Positions 6,645 through 16,960 of a DNA stretch of 64,000 nt are shown in pieces (the first letter of the stretch is position 1; each line of letters opens with the position of its first letter). This DNA comes from Bradyrhizobium sp. URHD0069. Lineage in GTDB: Bacteria > Pseudomonadota > Alphaproteobacteria > Rhizobiales > Xanthobacteraceae. The notes beneath the pieces were generated by a model. The model was not told the origin of the DNA and searched no databases. It saw only the letters and a program-made list of their open reading frames with translations. The stretch spans positions 152,776 to 216,775 of the forward strand of contig NZ_JNIJ01000011.1 of NCBI RefSeq assembly GCF_000701345.1, given 5' to 3'. Position numbers and translations under genes: made by a program.

Positions 6645-8984
6645 CTAGCCAGCCGCCCGTCGAGGCATCGAATTCGAGGCTACGTCGGCCGGCGCGGGAA
6701 TCTGCATCAGAATGGTTTGACCTGCGGATGCGATTTCGATTCCGCACTCCTGGAATCGTCGCTTCATGCGGCGGTTGAATTCGCGCTGGACTGGCCAGCG
6801 ACCGCTGTCGGTGCAGCGAATCTGGCCGACGATCGACGCCATCGAGCCGTCCACCTTGTCGACGCCCCACAGTTCGAGATCGCCGCGGATCGCCTGGCGG
6901 TATTCGGGCTCGCGACGCATTTCCGCAACGATATCCTTGAGTATCTGGCCGGCGCGGTCGGTGTCTTCCTTGTAGGAAACGTTGACGCTGACGGCCGCAT
7001 TACCGGCACCACGGCTTGAATTGGTGATCGTCGTCACGGCGCTGAAAGGAACGATGTGCACCGAGCCGTCACCGGCCCGCAGACGGATGGTGCGGATCGA
7101 AACATTCTCGACTGTCCCTGACAGGCCGGACACACTAACGTTGTCACCGACCTGGACAGTATTTTCCAGCAAGAGGAACAGCCCGGTAATGAGGTCCTGC
7201 ACCAGTTTCTGCGAACCGAAGCCGATGGCGATACCGACGATCCCGGCGCCGGCCAGCAACGGCGCAACGTTGACGCCGATTTCGCTCAGCGCCGTCAAAC
7301 CAACCACCGTGACGATCAGGCACAGCAGCGCCGTTCGCAGCATCGGCTGAAAGGTACGCAGCCGCGCCGCGCGCGCGAAGTGACCGTCGCGCGACAGGGC
7401 ATTGAGCTGGCGATCCATCAGCGCGTTGCTTGCCTCCCAGATCGCCGCCGCTGCAAGCGCGGCGATGCCGATCGTCACTACCGCCGACAACAACCGGCTG
7501 CCGATCTGGCCGCCGTAGAACCAGACGATGGCATCCATACCCCAGACTTCAAGCAGTGCAACGAAGCCGATGAAGGCGATGACAGCCGAGACGATTTTGC
7601 GCAGTAGCGGCAGATAGCGATTGGCGCGGGCCTCGAGGCCGGGGAAGCGCTGCAGGATATCCGGGCTGATGCTGAAACCGCGATCGATCAGGCTCAGCAC
7701 CGCGATGGTGGCGAGCCGCGCGATCAGTGCGACCGCGACGGTGCCCGCAAAATACTGTAGCAGCAGTGAGTAACCATTGCGGATATTCAGCGCCCACACA
7801 GCCCACAGTGCGAGGTCCAAAGCGATCGCAAGATAGTGCCACAGGCTGGCGACGCGATTGCGCACCCTGGCCGCTGCGCCCTCGCGGCCGGCCGGCGCGC
7901 GAATGGCCTCGGCGACCTGCCGGCGACACTGCAGGATGATGACGACGATGAAGAGGTGAACGACCAGCATCACCAGACGCAGCAGCGCGGCGTAGCCGGC
8001 GCGATGCAAGCCCAGCAGCAGCGCCACATTGGCAAAGGCGATGCCCGATACGCCGACGGTGACGATGCGTCGAGCCCAGATTTCGATATAGGCCGCGGTC
8101 TCGGCGCGAACGCGAAACAGACCGAAAGGTCCCGCCAGCGCCCGCGCGACACAGATCAGCCCGCGCGACAGCGCGTAGGCATTCACGACCGCGAGGATCA
8201 CAAGCCGGGTAGTTGCGAGATCGCCGATCTCGGTACCCAACAACATCGAGGCGACACCGACGAAGACGAGCACCGGCAGCAGCTCGAGCGCGAGACGCGC
8301 CAGCACGAACGGCAGCCTGATCAGCGATTGCCAGGCACGCGCCAGACTAAGACGCCGTTTTTGCAGTGCGGGCTCTGCGATGATATCCGCCGCCGAGGAT
8401 GGCGGATCGCCTATCGCCAGCGTCTGCGCCGGCGCCCGCGCCGTTCGCGGAAGGCGCGCTTCCAGCAGAACTACCGGCCGCTTGATGAGACGGAAAATCA
8501 ACCATTCGACAGCGAAGGCGCAACCGAACACCAACGCCAGTTTCCACGCGATATCGAGTAACTGATTATAAGCGGACGGATCGTTGGCCGTTCGCACGAT
8601 CCAATAGTAGAACGCTGGAAAGCGCGTCAGCGTCCGCGCCATGTAGGCGATCTCTTGCGAGATCTCGCCGACCTGCTCGGACACCGTCAGCAAGAGCTGT
8701 GCGCCAAGGCTGTCCGCCGTGAGTGGAACCGCGGGTTGCGGTCCGGGCGCGGGTTGCGCCTCCGGTGAGGCAGTGGCGATAGCACGCAGCGTAGCGATCA
8801 TCTGCGCGCGCTTCGTGTCGTCCTGAAGCGTATCGAGCGCCCGCTTCGCCTGATCGGGCGTCAGCACATCGGCGTTGTTCGTGGCTGAGACGGCTGCCTT
8901 AGGCGCAGCGCCCGTCTGAGCAAAAGAAGGCAAGGCAAACAACGCGCAGGCGAGCAGGATTGACGGGAACAGTTTGTGCGACAC
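6645..8984 (-). CDS. Large MscS-family mechanosensitive channel
   Basis: About 779 residues are read if translation starts at GTG 8984, which has AAAGGGG just upstream. An in-frame ATG at 9008 is poorer. A signal peptide (LFPSILLACALFALPSFAQ) is followed by a periplasmic region and about ten membrane helices. The conserved MscS pore and beta domain lie at about residues 540-720, with the stretches GLFLLLENTVQVGDNVSV and GTVENVSIRTIRLR typical of the family. The length and many extra helices place it with the MscK/YbiO-type large channels that open under hypo-osmotic shock. It is monocistronic. Confidence 0.88.
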   Translation of the reverse strand: MSHKLFPSILLACALFALPSFAQTGAAPKAAVSATNNADVLTPDQAKRALDTLQDDTKRAQMIATLRAIATASPEAQPAPGPQPAVPLTADSLGAQLLLTVSEQVGEISQEIAYMARTLTRFPAFYYWIVRTANDPSAYNQLLDIAWKLALVFGCAFAVEWLIFRLIKRPVVLLEARLPRTARAPAQTLAIGDPPSSAADIIAEPALQKRRLSLARAWQSLIRLPFVLARLALELLPVLVFVGVASMLLGTEIGDLATTRLVILAVVNAYALSRGLICVARALAGPFGLFRVRAETAAYIEIWARRIVTVGVSGIAFANVALLLGLHRAGYAALLRLVMLVVHLFIVVIILQCRRQVAEAIRAPAGREGAAARVRNRVASLWHYLAIALDLALWAVWALNIRNGYSLLLQYFAGTVAVALIARLATIAVLSLIDRGFSISPDILQRFPGLEARANRYLPLLRKIVSAVIAFIGFVALLEVWGMDAIVWFYGGQIGSRLLSAVVTIGIAALAAAAIWEASNALMDRQLNALSRDGHFARAARLRTFQPMLRTALLCLIVTVVGLTALSEIGVNVAPLLAGAGIVGIAIGFGSQKLVQDLITGLFLLLENTVQVGDNVSVSGLSGTVENVSIRTIRLRAGDGSVHIVPFSAVTTITNSSRGAGNAAVSVNVSYKEDTDRAGQILKDIVAEMRREPEYRQAIRGDLELWGVDKVDGSMASIVGQIRCTDSGRWPVQREFNRRMKRRFQECGIEIASAGQTILMQIPAPADVASNSMPRRAAG

Positions 8985-9409
8985 GAAGGCCCCTTTGAAT
9001 ACGTGCACAATAGCAAAACCGGAATCGGTACCAGCCTTCGCGCATGCGTCATGTCGGATCGCCCCTTTTCGCCGCTATCGTGTGTCGGAATTTTGCCACT
9101 GTGGCGGCTTTCTCTTGGCATTTGCCGCATCACAAAAATGCCGCAGCGACTAATCGCCGGTAGCTTCGACGCCTATTCTGGGCGCTGGGCATCCAGGGAT
9201 AGGCTGCGGAGGTCTTCCACGACCCGACCTCCAACACAGATTCCCGTCATCCCTGCTCAGCACCCTTTGCAGATGCCTTTCATCTTCTGATCGACTTTCG
9301 GGGATCTCGGCGTCACCTGGCATTGAAGGGCCGGGTGCAGTCGTTCGAGTCTGTCGCCGACGCCCTAAAGCAGCGGTGGAAGTAGCTTCAGCGCTCTGCG
9401 GCCAAGAGC
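8985..9409. other. Intergenic region left of an insertion sequence
   Basis: This carries the promoter side of the MscS gene and the left flank of the IS at 9410. No reading frame here continues the surface-protein gene found on the other side of the IS, so the flanks were probably rearranged after insertion. No other signal seen. Confidence 0.35.
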
Positions 9410-10503
9410 TGTGTATACCGAAAAACTCAAACCCGGACGTAATGATGGTGAAGTCCGCCAAGGATGGCGTGCGATTTGATGCTTCCAATTCGCTGAATTT
9501 GGCGAGTGACCGGCGCATCCTTATCCAGTGATCGATGCGTCCTGATGTCATTGTAATAGCGTGCGTACGATTGCAGAATCCGGTGCAGATGCACCTCGCC
9601 CAAGACAATGATGTGGTCCACACACTCGCGCCGGATCGATCCGATCAGTCGTTCGGCAAAGCCGTTCTGCCAGGGTGAGGCTGGTGCAGTAGGCTTGTCC
9701 CGGATGCCCATGGCGCGCAATCGGCGCGTGACGACGCGGCCATAGATCCGGTCGCGATCGCGGATAAGGTAGTGCGGAGCCTCATCCCAAGGAAATGCCT
9801 CCGTGATCTGACGTGCAACCCATTCGGCCGTGGGATTTGCTGTGACGTTGATCCAGATGAGGTCTCTGCGGTCGAGCCGGACGATGACGAAGGCATAGAG
9901 CAGATCGAAACCGATAGTTGGAACGACGAACAAGTCCATGGCGGCAATGTCTGGCGCGTGGTTACGCAAGAAGGTCCGCCAGCCCTGGCTGGGCGTCCCC
10001 CGCCGTTTGACCATGTACTTGGCGACGCTCGACTGCGCGACCTCAAACCCGAGCTTGAGCAGTTCGCCGTGGATGCGTGGCGCGCCCCAAAGCGGATTTT
10101 CGACGCTCATCCGCCGGATCAATACGCGCAGCTCCGTGTCGATCGGCGGTCGCCCTCCCGATGGGCGCGACTTCCAACGCCAGTAGCGGCGAAAGCCGGC
10201 CCTGTGCCACCGCACGAGCGTCTCGGGCTGGATGATTGTGAGGACCTGCAGGATTGATGGAAACCAGCGATACAGCTGGATCAAGAACCAGCGATCATGG
10301 TTCGTGAGCCGGACGCGACCATGCAGTCCACGCCTCAAGACAATCAACTGATGTCGAAGCGCCGCGTTCTCAGCCTCAAGCCGCAACTTCGACTTGAATG
10401 GCGAGGCCAGAACGGCCAGAACGAAACAGAACAGCCCGATCATTCCGCCAGCTTAGGCGATTCCATCACGTCATCAACTCTGGTAAGGTTTTCGGTACAC
10501 ACA
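9410..10503 (-). mobile_element. Complete insertion sequence with an rve integrase
   Basis: The element is about 1.09 kb and is bounded by imperfect 19-bp inverted ends: TGTGTATACCGAAAAACTC at 9410-9428 and TGTGTGTACCGAAAACCTT read inward from 10503, 16 of 19 identical. Both begin TGT, as in IS481/IS3-type elements. One transposase gene fills it. No convincing target duplication is seen (flanks AAGAGC and ATGGCT). The right end lies inside a surface-protein gene, whose 5' part is missing. Confidence 0.75.
9427..10443 (-). CDS. IS transposase with integrase core (IS481/IS3-like)
   Basis: This 338-residue protein has a hydrophobic N-terminus (GLFCFVLAVLASPFKSKLRL) followed by the A-E-N-A-A-L-R-H-Q-L-I-V-L helix found in rhizobial integrase-core proteins. 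A helix-turn-helix region of the I-x-P-E-T-L-V-R-W-H-R type follows, then an rve catalytic core. The acidic triad is visible as MDLFVV, RDRDRIYG and the C-terminal ERLIGSIRRE. The HxxDRRDLIW and SPWQNGFAERL blocks are typical. The gene appears intact and fills the IS, so the element may still be active. Confidence 0.85.
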   Translation of the reverse strand: MIGLFCFVLAVLASPFKSKLRLEAENAALRHQLIVLRRGLHGRVRLTNHDRWFLIQLYRWFPSILQVLTIIQPETLVRWHRAGFRRYWRWKSRPSGGRPPIDTELRVLIRRMSVENPLWGAPRIHGELLKLGFEVAQSSVAKYMVKRRGTPSQGWRTFLRNHAPDIAAMDLFVVPTIGFDLLYAFVIVRLDRRDLIWINVTANPTAEWVARQITEAFPWDEAPHYLIRDRDRIYGRVVTRRLRAMGIRDKPTAPASPWQNGFAERLIGSIRRECVDHIIVLGEVHLHRILQSYARYYNDIRTHRSLDKDAPVTRQIQRIGSIKSHAILGGLHHHYVRV

Positions 10504-12952
10504 ATGGCTCGGGCAACCTGGTGTACCAGTTCACACGATCGGGCTCGAACACTGCACCTTTGACTATCAATTTCAGCGTATCAGGAACGGGAACGCTGCC
10601 GGGGAGCGACTTCACCGTCACCGGCGCAAACAGCTTCTCGACGGCAGGGGCAGCCGATCCGAACCTCCAGTCCTTCAACACCTACGCCGTGAAGCTCGCG
10701 CAATACGCAACCACAGGCGCGGCCGACGGTGCCATTCCGACCAACCCGCACGCCAATTCCGCAACCGACGTCTACCTGTACGAGACCTGGGCGCGGCCGA
10801 ACATGGTTACAGTTGCGCTTGTCGCGAACACGAACGACCAGACGGGGGCCGTCACGACGACGACGACGACGGCGCCGGAGTATTACCTCTCGCTCGAGGC
10901 GATGACAGCGGATCTGCGCGCCGCCTACGAGGGCCTCGCCGCGGCAAATCCAATCTTCGCGGGTGTGGCTCCCGTTGGAGCGGCCTTCCTGCGCGCCGTT
11001 CAGGACGGCACGGCGACGCGCGATCCTTACGCACCCGACGCGGGCACGGACGGCAAGGTCGACCTGTGGTGGGACGACAACTTGCATGCCAGCAAGTACG
11101 GCTCCTATCTCAGTGCGCTCACCCTGTTCGGAACGCTCACGGGTCTCGATCCCCGCTCGCCGGGTCCCGCCGAGCACGCCGCGGCCGATCTCGGCATCAC
11201 AGAGGCAGAGGCCGCGGCGCTGCAACGGGTCGCGGCGGCGACGCTCGGCTTCTCGCTCGATGCGCATTGGACGACCCCCGGACAGGTAACCGAACTGCCG
11301 GGCGGCATCACGGGGTTGCTCGCGACCGCCGGATCGTTCGGCTTCTCAGATTCCGACGTGGCCGACATGCACAACATCACAGTCACCCCACTAACGCCGG
11401 GCGCAGTCGGCACATTCACTGCCGTATTACACACCGATACCACCGGAGACGGGACGGGAGGTACGATCAACTGGCTTTTCACCGTGGACAACGCTGCCGT
11501 TGCGTTCCTCGCCCCCGGCGAAACACGCGTCGAGCACTTCTCGTCACGATTTCCGACGCCAACGGTGGCTTGGCCCAGCGCGACATCGCGGTCACCATCA
11601 ACGGAAGCTACAATGACGCGCCGGTGGCGTCGAACGATTTTGCCTATTCTCAAGTTGCCGGCATTTCGGTCGATGCGCCTGGCGTTCTCGGTAACGATAC
11701 AGATCCAGAGGGAGACCCGCTTGTTGTGAGCGCCGTAAACGGGCTCGGGGTCAATGTCGGCATCCCCACGGCCGGCACCCATGGCCATTTGGCACTGTTT
11801 TCGAACGGACATTATGGCTACGCGGCTGACAACAGCGCGGCCCTGGCCTTGGCACCGACCGGGAGCCACCTGCACGACACCTTCAGCTATACGGTCAGCG
11901 ATGGTCACGGCGGCACGGCCAGTGCCACGCTCGACATCACACTCAACCGTGGCCCGGGCGCGGCGGCCGATACGGCCATAGCGACGACGGGCATCGGCGG
12001 CACCGCCTCGGGCAACGTGCTTGCCAACGACAGCGACGCCGACGGCGACGGCCTCGCCGCGGCGGCGGGCACAATGCTCGGATCGCACGGCACCTTGGTG
12101 CTGAGCGCGGACGGCGGCTACACCTACACCGTCACCAACCTGACCGGCGCCGCGGGCAGCCAGCTGCACGACATCTTCAGCTATACGGTCAGCGATGGTC
12201 ACGGTGGCACGGCCAGTGCGGCGCTCGACATCACGCTCAATCGCCCGCCAATTGCCGCCAATGACTCAACTGCCGTTACCAAAGGCGGAACTTTTCACGG
12301 AAACTTACTGACCAACGACTCTGACCCCGATGGCGACGCAATCGGGCTTACGGGCGTTGTTGGCGGTAGTTTCGGGCACAGCATCGCCGGCACATACGGC
12401 TCCTTCACCCTGAATGCGGATGGCAGTTACACCTATGTCGCCGCGAAGGGCGCCTTGCCGGACCAAATCGTCCCCCAGGATACATTCACGTACACCTTCG
12501 GGGACGGGCATGGCGGCAACACTCAGGCGACTGTGAGCGTTGTCGTTCTCAATCCCAGTCAGTCCTATCAGGCCGGCACCAATACCACGCTGAATGGCGG
12601 CAACGGCCTGGACGTGCTCGACGGCTCGTTCGGGCACGACACTCTGCTGGGTGGCAACGGACCCGATGTGCTGATCGGCGGAGTGGGTGACTCACTCACT
12701 GGCGGCAATAGTCCGGATACTTTCCTGTTCAGGCCCGGCTTCGGCGCGAACACCATCACCGATTTCGATGTGCACAACGACGCGGTGCAGATCGACAAGT
12801 CAGTGTTTCAAAACCTGGCCGACCTGTTCGCACACGCGAGCAATTCCGCCGCGGGGGTAGTCATCAATGATGGGGCGGGGAATACAATCACATTCACAGG
12901 CGTAACGCTTGCCGACCTGCAAGCCCACCAAAGCGACTTCCACTTGGTTTGA
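10504..12952 (+). pseudogene. Truncated and frameshifted VCBS/RTX surface protein
   Basis: The reading frame enters from the IS end. The first part is a Calx-beta-like strand pattern (LVYQFTRSGSNTAPLTINFS), then a hydrolase-like domain with V-Y-L-Y-E-T-W-A-R-P and D-N-L-H-A-S-x-Y-G. That region resembles the C-terminal D..H block of SGNH esterases. Around 11538-11541 one base is missing: the frame switches within E-H-F to L-V-T-I-S-D, after which three VCBS-type repeats follow (DTFSYTVSDGHGG twice, DTFTYTFGDGHGG). The C-terminus holds glycine-rich calcium-binding repeats (GGNGLDVLDG, GGNGPDVLIGG) typical of type I secretion substrates. The 5' end is lost to the IS, so no functional protein is expected. 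Confidence 0.8.
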
Positions 12953-13264
12953 CTGAGAAGCGGTTCGGTCAAATCCCGGCGAGCCCGCGGATCGAACGAT
13001 AAGATTTGACAGGGGTTGTTAGCGTTTTGGCGGCGCCGGCACTAGCGGTAGCTTTGGTCAGCGAAGCAGGCACCAGGGCTGAAGCTCGAAGTCGTGCTTT
13101 TCCCGTTTTCTGGCGCTCAATAGGCTGCGCACGAGCCGACGCAGTCGCTCTGGAAAACGAGTGGCGTTGGCAAGCCGAAACTTGTGTATCCCAATTCGAT
13201 TTGACTGAGCGATACCGAATACAATCGAGAAATATACGAACAGATTCGCCTGCCAACCCTAGCG

Positions 13265-13500
13265 CGCAGTGGGATTATTCTTCGGTCTCCAAGGCGAGTC
13301 TCCAGAAAACGGGAGTTTTCCTGGATTCGGCTGGAGACTTTCGGGAATTTTTGGCCGAAAAAGTGCGAACGCCGGTCTCCAGAGACTTTCGACGATAAGA
13401 AAAGCCCGCATTTGGCGGGCCTTTCTCGTCAAGAAAAGGAAATTCTCCAAAAACAGGAATGGGTGGCTGGAGTGAGAGGATTCGAACTCACGCATTCCCG
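13265..13500 (-). repeat. tRNA-end-like dispersed repeat, copy A
   Basis: Read on the minus strand, this holds a decayed tRNA 3' end (T-loop GAGTTCGAATCC and GCCA near 13465-13490), then a spacer and a terminator-type hairpin (GGCCCGCCAAATGCGGGC near 13400-13420). Beyond these lie paired GGTCTCC/GGAGAC segments. Copies B (23.6 kb) and C (31.6 kb) share the same order of parts. The T stem here does not pair, so this is not a working tRNA. Flanking bases 12953-13264 show no gene. Confidence 0.6.
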
Positions 13501-13625
13501 ATCGAACCGCGTCTCTGGGCGGGGCTCGTCGAATTCGGGAATGCGACGGATCGGGCCGTTGGGCCTTTCGTTGAGGGCCGCGGCGTTGACGCGCTGGCCC
13601 CGACGCTTGCTACGCAACTCCAACG

Positions 13626-13790
13626 CTACGCGATGCGCAGAGCCTGAGTTGGTGGTGGCCGAGCGACCAGCGATGCGAGCCGCCTCAGATTCTGAGCGAT
13701 GGCGGCCAGAACAAACTCATCCTGGGCGCCTCGTGGACCATGCAGGCTGGCGCGCGCAAATCGGTAATCGCCGCGATGGCCGAGGAGAGG
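13626..13790 (-). pseudogene. C-terminal remnant of an IS5/IS1182-type transposase
   Basis: The minus-strand frame reads HGPRGAQDEFVLAAIAQNLR, then RLASLV and a stop. This closely resembles the last helix of IS1182/IS5-group transposases, usually a G-x-R-x-A-Q-x-E-x-L-L-x-A-x-A-Q-N-L-K/R-R-L pattern. Upstream sequence is not recognisable in a continuous frame, so only the tail survives. It lies between repeat copy A and the catabolic cluster and shows past transposition there. Confidence 0.5.
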
Positions 13791-13863
13791 ACGCAGCGTG
13801 CTACAGCAATCTCGAGGTGTCGAACAAAGACGGCGGCAAGCAGTTGGATGCCGCCAGCGAACG

Positions 13864-15384
13864 TCAGGCGCGTTCGCCGGCTGCCCGACGCCGGGCCGCA
13901 ATGTGTTCGGCTTCCTGGGTTAGCAGGCGGCGATCTGGCTTGTTGGTCGCCGACAGCGGAATCTCGGACCGGAACTCGATGAAGCGCGGATGCGCGAAGG
14001 CCGGTCCATTGTCGATCGTGAATTTCTTGATCGCGGCCTCGTCGACCTTGGCACCGTCCTGCAGCACGACGAAGGCGAACGGCAGCGTGCCCTTGATCTC
14101 GTCCGGCACAGGCACGACCGCGGCTTGGTGCACCCCCGGCATCCGCTCGACCAGCTTCTCGACTTCGCCCGGCCAGACATTCTCGCCGCCGACCACGAAC
14201 ATGTCGTCGGCGCGGCCGAGGAAATGGAAGAAGCCGTTCTCGTCGCGGCGCATAATATCGCCAGAGCGATACCAGCCGTCGCGCATCACTTCGGCGGTCT
14301 TTTCCGGCCGGTTATTGTATCCTTCCATGAGCATCAGGCTCTTCATGTAAAGCACGCCCTCGTCCGGGGACGGACCCTCCCGAAGCTCGGCCAGTGCGCC
14401 CGGCACCGGATAGCCCAGCGCCGTGTCCGGCCGCGGCAAACCGTCGGGATGCGGACCGAACACGCCCGGTCCCGCCTCGGTGGTGCCGTAAGCGTTGCTG
14501 ATCGCTGCGCCCGGGAACAGGCCTTGCACCTTCTCGACCAGCGGCTTTGTCAGCGGCGCCGACCCCATCATCACGTTGGTCACCGACGAGAAGTCGAGCG
14601 TTCCGACCAGGTCGCGCTCGCGCGCCAGCATCGCCATCATTGTCGGTACCGATGTCAGCCAGGTGACCCGATACTTGGCGATCGCCAGGACGTAGAGTCG
14701 CGCATCGAAGGCCGGCAGCAGCACTATTGATGCTTCGGCGTGCAGAGCGGTCTTGACGCTGATCGTCGCGTTCATGTGGAACATCGGCGCGGCGACGATG
14801 TAGCGGTGGTGCGAACGATCGCCGGCTCGTGCCGCGGCATCCAGCGCCCACATCTGCGACTCGTGCGACAGCAGCACGCCCTTCGGCATGCCGGTCGAGC
14901 CGGAGGTGTAGAGGACCGTGGCGATCTCCCGGCCCTTCGGTTCGAACGCGGTGAAGGGGCCGTAGTCGAGCAGCGCGGCGTAGCCGTCGGCGATATCGAA
15001 ATCGATGCCGAGCAGATGACCCGGCACCAGCGACGCCCGCTCGTGGTCGTGAAACACTGCGCGAAGGTCGGCATCCTTGACGATGTACTCGACCGTTTCC
15101 CGCGCCAGTTTGAACGAGATCGGCACCGCGACCATGCCGGCCCGCATGATCCCGAGATAGGCCGCGATCATCGGCGCCGAATTCAGCGACATGATGCCGA
15201 TGCGGTCGCCCTGCTTCAGCCCCTTGGCGATTAGGCCGCGCGCCACCGCATCGCAAGCGGCGTCGAGCGCGGCGTAGGTGACTTCTTCCGGTCGGTCGGG
15301 CTGACGAAGATCGATGATCGCGACCTTGGCGGGACCTTTCGACGGATCGAAGCAGCAACCGAGATTACGGGACGGCCAGGACAT
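13864..15384 (-). CDS. AMP-forming acyl-CoA ligase
   Basis: About 506 residues are read from ATG 15384, which has GGAG eight bases upstream. A GTG three codons earlier is possible. The ANL-family core motifs are present: the phosphate loop YTSGSTGMPKG near residue 160, the AYGTTEAG motif, the hinge region GWYRSGDI, and GRADDMFVVGGENVWPGEVE before the mobile C-terminal domain. The near-C-terminal lysine is in SATNKPDRR. The enzyme activates a carboxylic acid to its CoA thioester with ATP. It is the last gene of a minus-strand set that includes a binding protein, SDR, thioesterase and oxidoreductase, which suggests CoA-dependent breakdown of an aromatic or branched acid. Confidence 0.87.
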   Translation of the reverse strand: MSWPSRNLGCCFDPSKGPAKVAIIDLRQPDRPEEVTYAALDAACDAVARGLIAKGLKQGDRIGIMSLNSAPMIAAYLGIMRAGMVAVPISFKLARETVEYIVKDADLRAVFHDHERASLVPGHLLGIDFDIADGYAALLDYGPFTAFEPKGREIATVLYTSGSTGMPKGVLLSHESQMWALDAAARAGDRSHHRYIVAAPMFHMNATISVKTALHAEASIVLLPAFDARLYVLAIAKYRVTWLTSVPTMMAMLARERDLVGTLDFSSVTNVMMGSAPLTKPLVEKVQGLFPGAAISNAYGTTEAGPGVFGPHPDGLPRPDTALGYPVPGALAELREGPSPDEGVLYMKSLMLMEGYNNRPEKTAEVMRDGWYRSGDIMRRDENGFFHFLGRADDMFVVGGENVWPGEVEKLVERMPGVHQAAVVPVPDEIKGTLPFAFVVLQDGAKVDEAAIKKFTIDNGPAFAHPRFIEFRSEIPLSATNKPDRRLLTQEAEHIAARRRAAGERA

Positions 15385-15532
15385 CACTTCCACTCCAGAG
15401 AAAGTTCAACGCGACGACCCGCTCGCCGATGCGCGCGGGTCGCCCAAATGCTGCAATCGCCGTGCCGGGCGATAAGGTGGCCCTCGGTCGCGTTCGCCGC
15501 CAGGCAGCGGCCCTGCACCGAGGGCTGATCGA

Positions 15533-16786
15533 TCACTTCTTGACCACCGGGCAGGCGCTTTCGGATAGCGGGCGGAACGCCTGATCGCCCGGGATCGTCT
15601 CAAGGATCTTGTAGAAATCCCACGGTCCCTTCGACTCCGACGGCTTCTTCACCTCCGCGAGGTACATGTCGTGCACCATGCGACCGTCGATCCGGATGTG
15701 GCCGTCGTGCGTGAAGAAGTCGCTAATCGGCATCTCGCGCATCTTGGCCATCACGGTCTCCGCGTCCAGCGTCCCGGCCGCAGCGACCGCCTTCAGATAG
15801 TGCATCGTCGACGAGTAGTCGCCGGCCTGAGTCGAAGTCGGCATCTTGCCGAATTTCTCCATGAAGCGCTTCGACCAGGCGCGGGTCTCGTCGTTGAGAT
15901 CCCAATAAAACGCCTCGGTGAGCAGCAGCCCCTGCGCGGCGTTGAGGCCGAGCGCCTTGGTGTCGTTCAGATTGATCGCCAGACCGACGACCTGCTGCTT
16001 ATCGCTGCGGCCGATGGCGAATTCGGCCGCCGACTTGATCGAATTGATCGTATCGGCGCCGCCATTGGCGAGCGCGATCACGTCGGCGCCGGAGCTCTGC
16101 GCCTGCAGCAAGAACGACGAGAAGTCGCTGGTGTTGGTCGGATGTTTGATCTCCGAAACCACGGTGCCGCCCGCCTGCTCGACGAAGCGCCGGCTATCGT
16201 TCGCAAGCTGGTGGCCGTAGGCGTAATCGGCTTCGAGGATCGCCCACTTCTTCTTGCCACGGCGGACGACGGCGTTGGCCGTGCCGCGGGCGAGCGCGTA
16301 GGTGTCCCACGTGTAGTGGATGCTGTTCGGCGTGCACTTCTCATTGGTGATCACCGAGGTGCTCGCGCCGTTGACGATCGCGATGCGGTTCTTCGACTTC
16401 GCGAGTTCCATCACGCCGAGCGCCACCGCCGAGTTCATCAGATCGGCGAGCATCACTACCTTCTTCTCGTCGATCCATTCGCGCGCGAGCGCCACGCCGA
16501 CGTCGGCCTTGTTCTGATGGTCGGCGGAGATCACCTCGATCGGACGCCCGAGCACCTTGCCGCCGAAATCGTCGACCGCCATCTTCACCGCGGCGACTGC
16601 GCCCGGACCGGAGATGTCGGCAAACAGGCCCGACATGTCGGTGAGCACGCCGATCCGCACCGCCGAGGTATCCTCCGCCTTCTGCTGAGCTGACGCGCTG
16701 CCGAGGGCTAGGCTCGCGACGCCGAGCCCCGCATAAAATGCGGCCGCGAGCCGCTTCATCACACTCCTGCGGTAAACGTTCTTCAT
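15533..16786 (-). CDS. Branched-chain-type ABC transporter substrate-binding protein
   Basis: The start at ATG 16786 follows GGAGGAG, and the longer upstream frame is not needed. The 417-residue product has a signal peptide ending SASAQ and the type I periplasmic binding fold of LivJ-like proteins. It begins VRIGVLTDMSGLFADISG, with ADYAYGHQLANDSRRFVE and the QAGDYSSTMHYLKAV helix also typical. Such proteins capture amino acids, aromatic acids or other carboxylates for an ABC importer. No permease or ATPase gene is in the cluster, so it must share a transporter or act as a sensor. The product of the downstream ligase gene could process the captured acid. A GCCCTCGGT/ACCGAGGGC inverted repeat lies in the 148-bp gap downstream. 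Confidence 0.88.
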   Translation of the reverse strand: MKNVYRRSVMKRLAAAFYAGLGVASLALGSASAQQKAEDTSAVRIGVLTDMSGLFADISGPGAVAAVKMAVDDFGGKVLGRPIEVISADHQNKADVGVALAREWIDEKKVVMLADLMNSAVALGVMELAKSKNRIAIVNGASTSVITNEKCTPNSIHYTWDTYALARGTANAVVRRGKKKWAILEADYAYGHQLANDSRRFVEQAGGTVVSEIKHPTNTSDFSSFLLQAQSSGADVIALANGGADTINSIKSAAEFAIGRSDKQQVVGLAINLNDTKALGLNAAQGLLLTEAFYWDLNDETRAWSKRFMEKFGKMPTSTQAGDYSSTMHYLKAVAAAGTLDAETVMAKMREMPISDFFTHDGHIRIDGRMVHDMYLAEVKKPSESKGPWDFYKILETIPGDQAFRPLSESACPVVKK

Positions 16787-16960
16787 AACTCCTCCAACTA
16801 GCCGGTCGTGACAGTTACTTGGCCTCACGCTTCCGGGCATGAAACCGCTCGAAAAACCTCTCGCGAGCAGGGGCGCCTGCAAAGGGCGGGCCGAAGAGCG
16901 CCTTCGTGGCGCGGCGATTTGGCCTCGCCGCATCAACTAACGGACGGGTCGCAGCACGGT

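Noticed and set aside
7836..8561. A 241-codon frame opposite the MscS gene
   Set aside because: It is the antisense shadow of a strongly coding gene, with repeated Arg/Gln/Asp blocks.
11105..12202. A 365-codon minus-strand frame over the VCBS repeats
   Set aside because: It mirrors repeat codons of the surface-protein pseudogene and has no own start signal.
13465..13500. A possible intact tRNA
   Set aside because: Only the T-loop and CCA end are recognisable; the T stem does not pair and no anticodon arm or 5' half exists. The same applies at 23820-23845.
13412..14350. A 312-codon plus-strand frame
   Set aside because: It spans the tRNA-like repeat, a transposase scrap and the antisense of the acyl-CoA ligase, so it is not one gene.
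15671..16693. A 340-codon plus-strand frame
   Set aside because: Antisense shadow of the binding-protein gene, rich in Arg/His/Asp as such shadows are.
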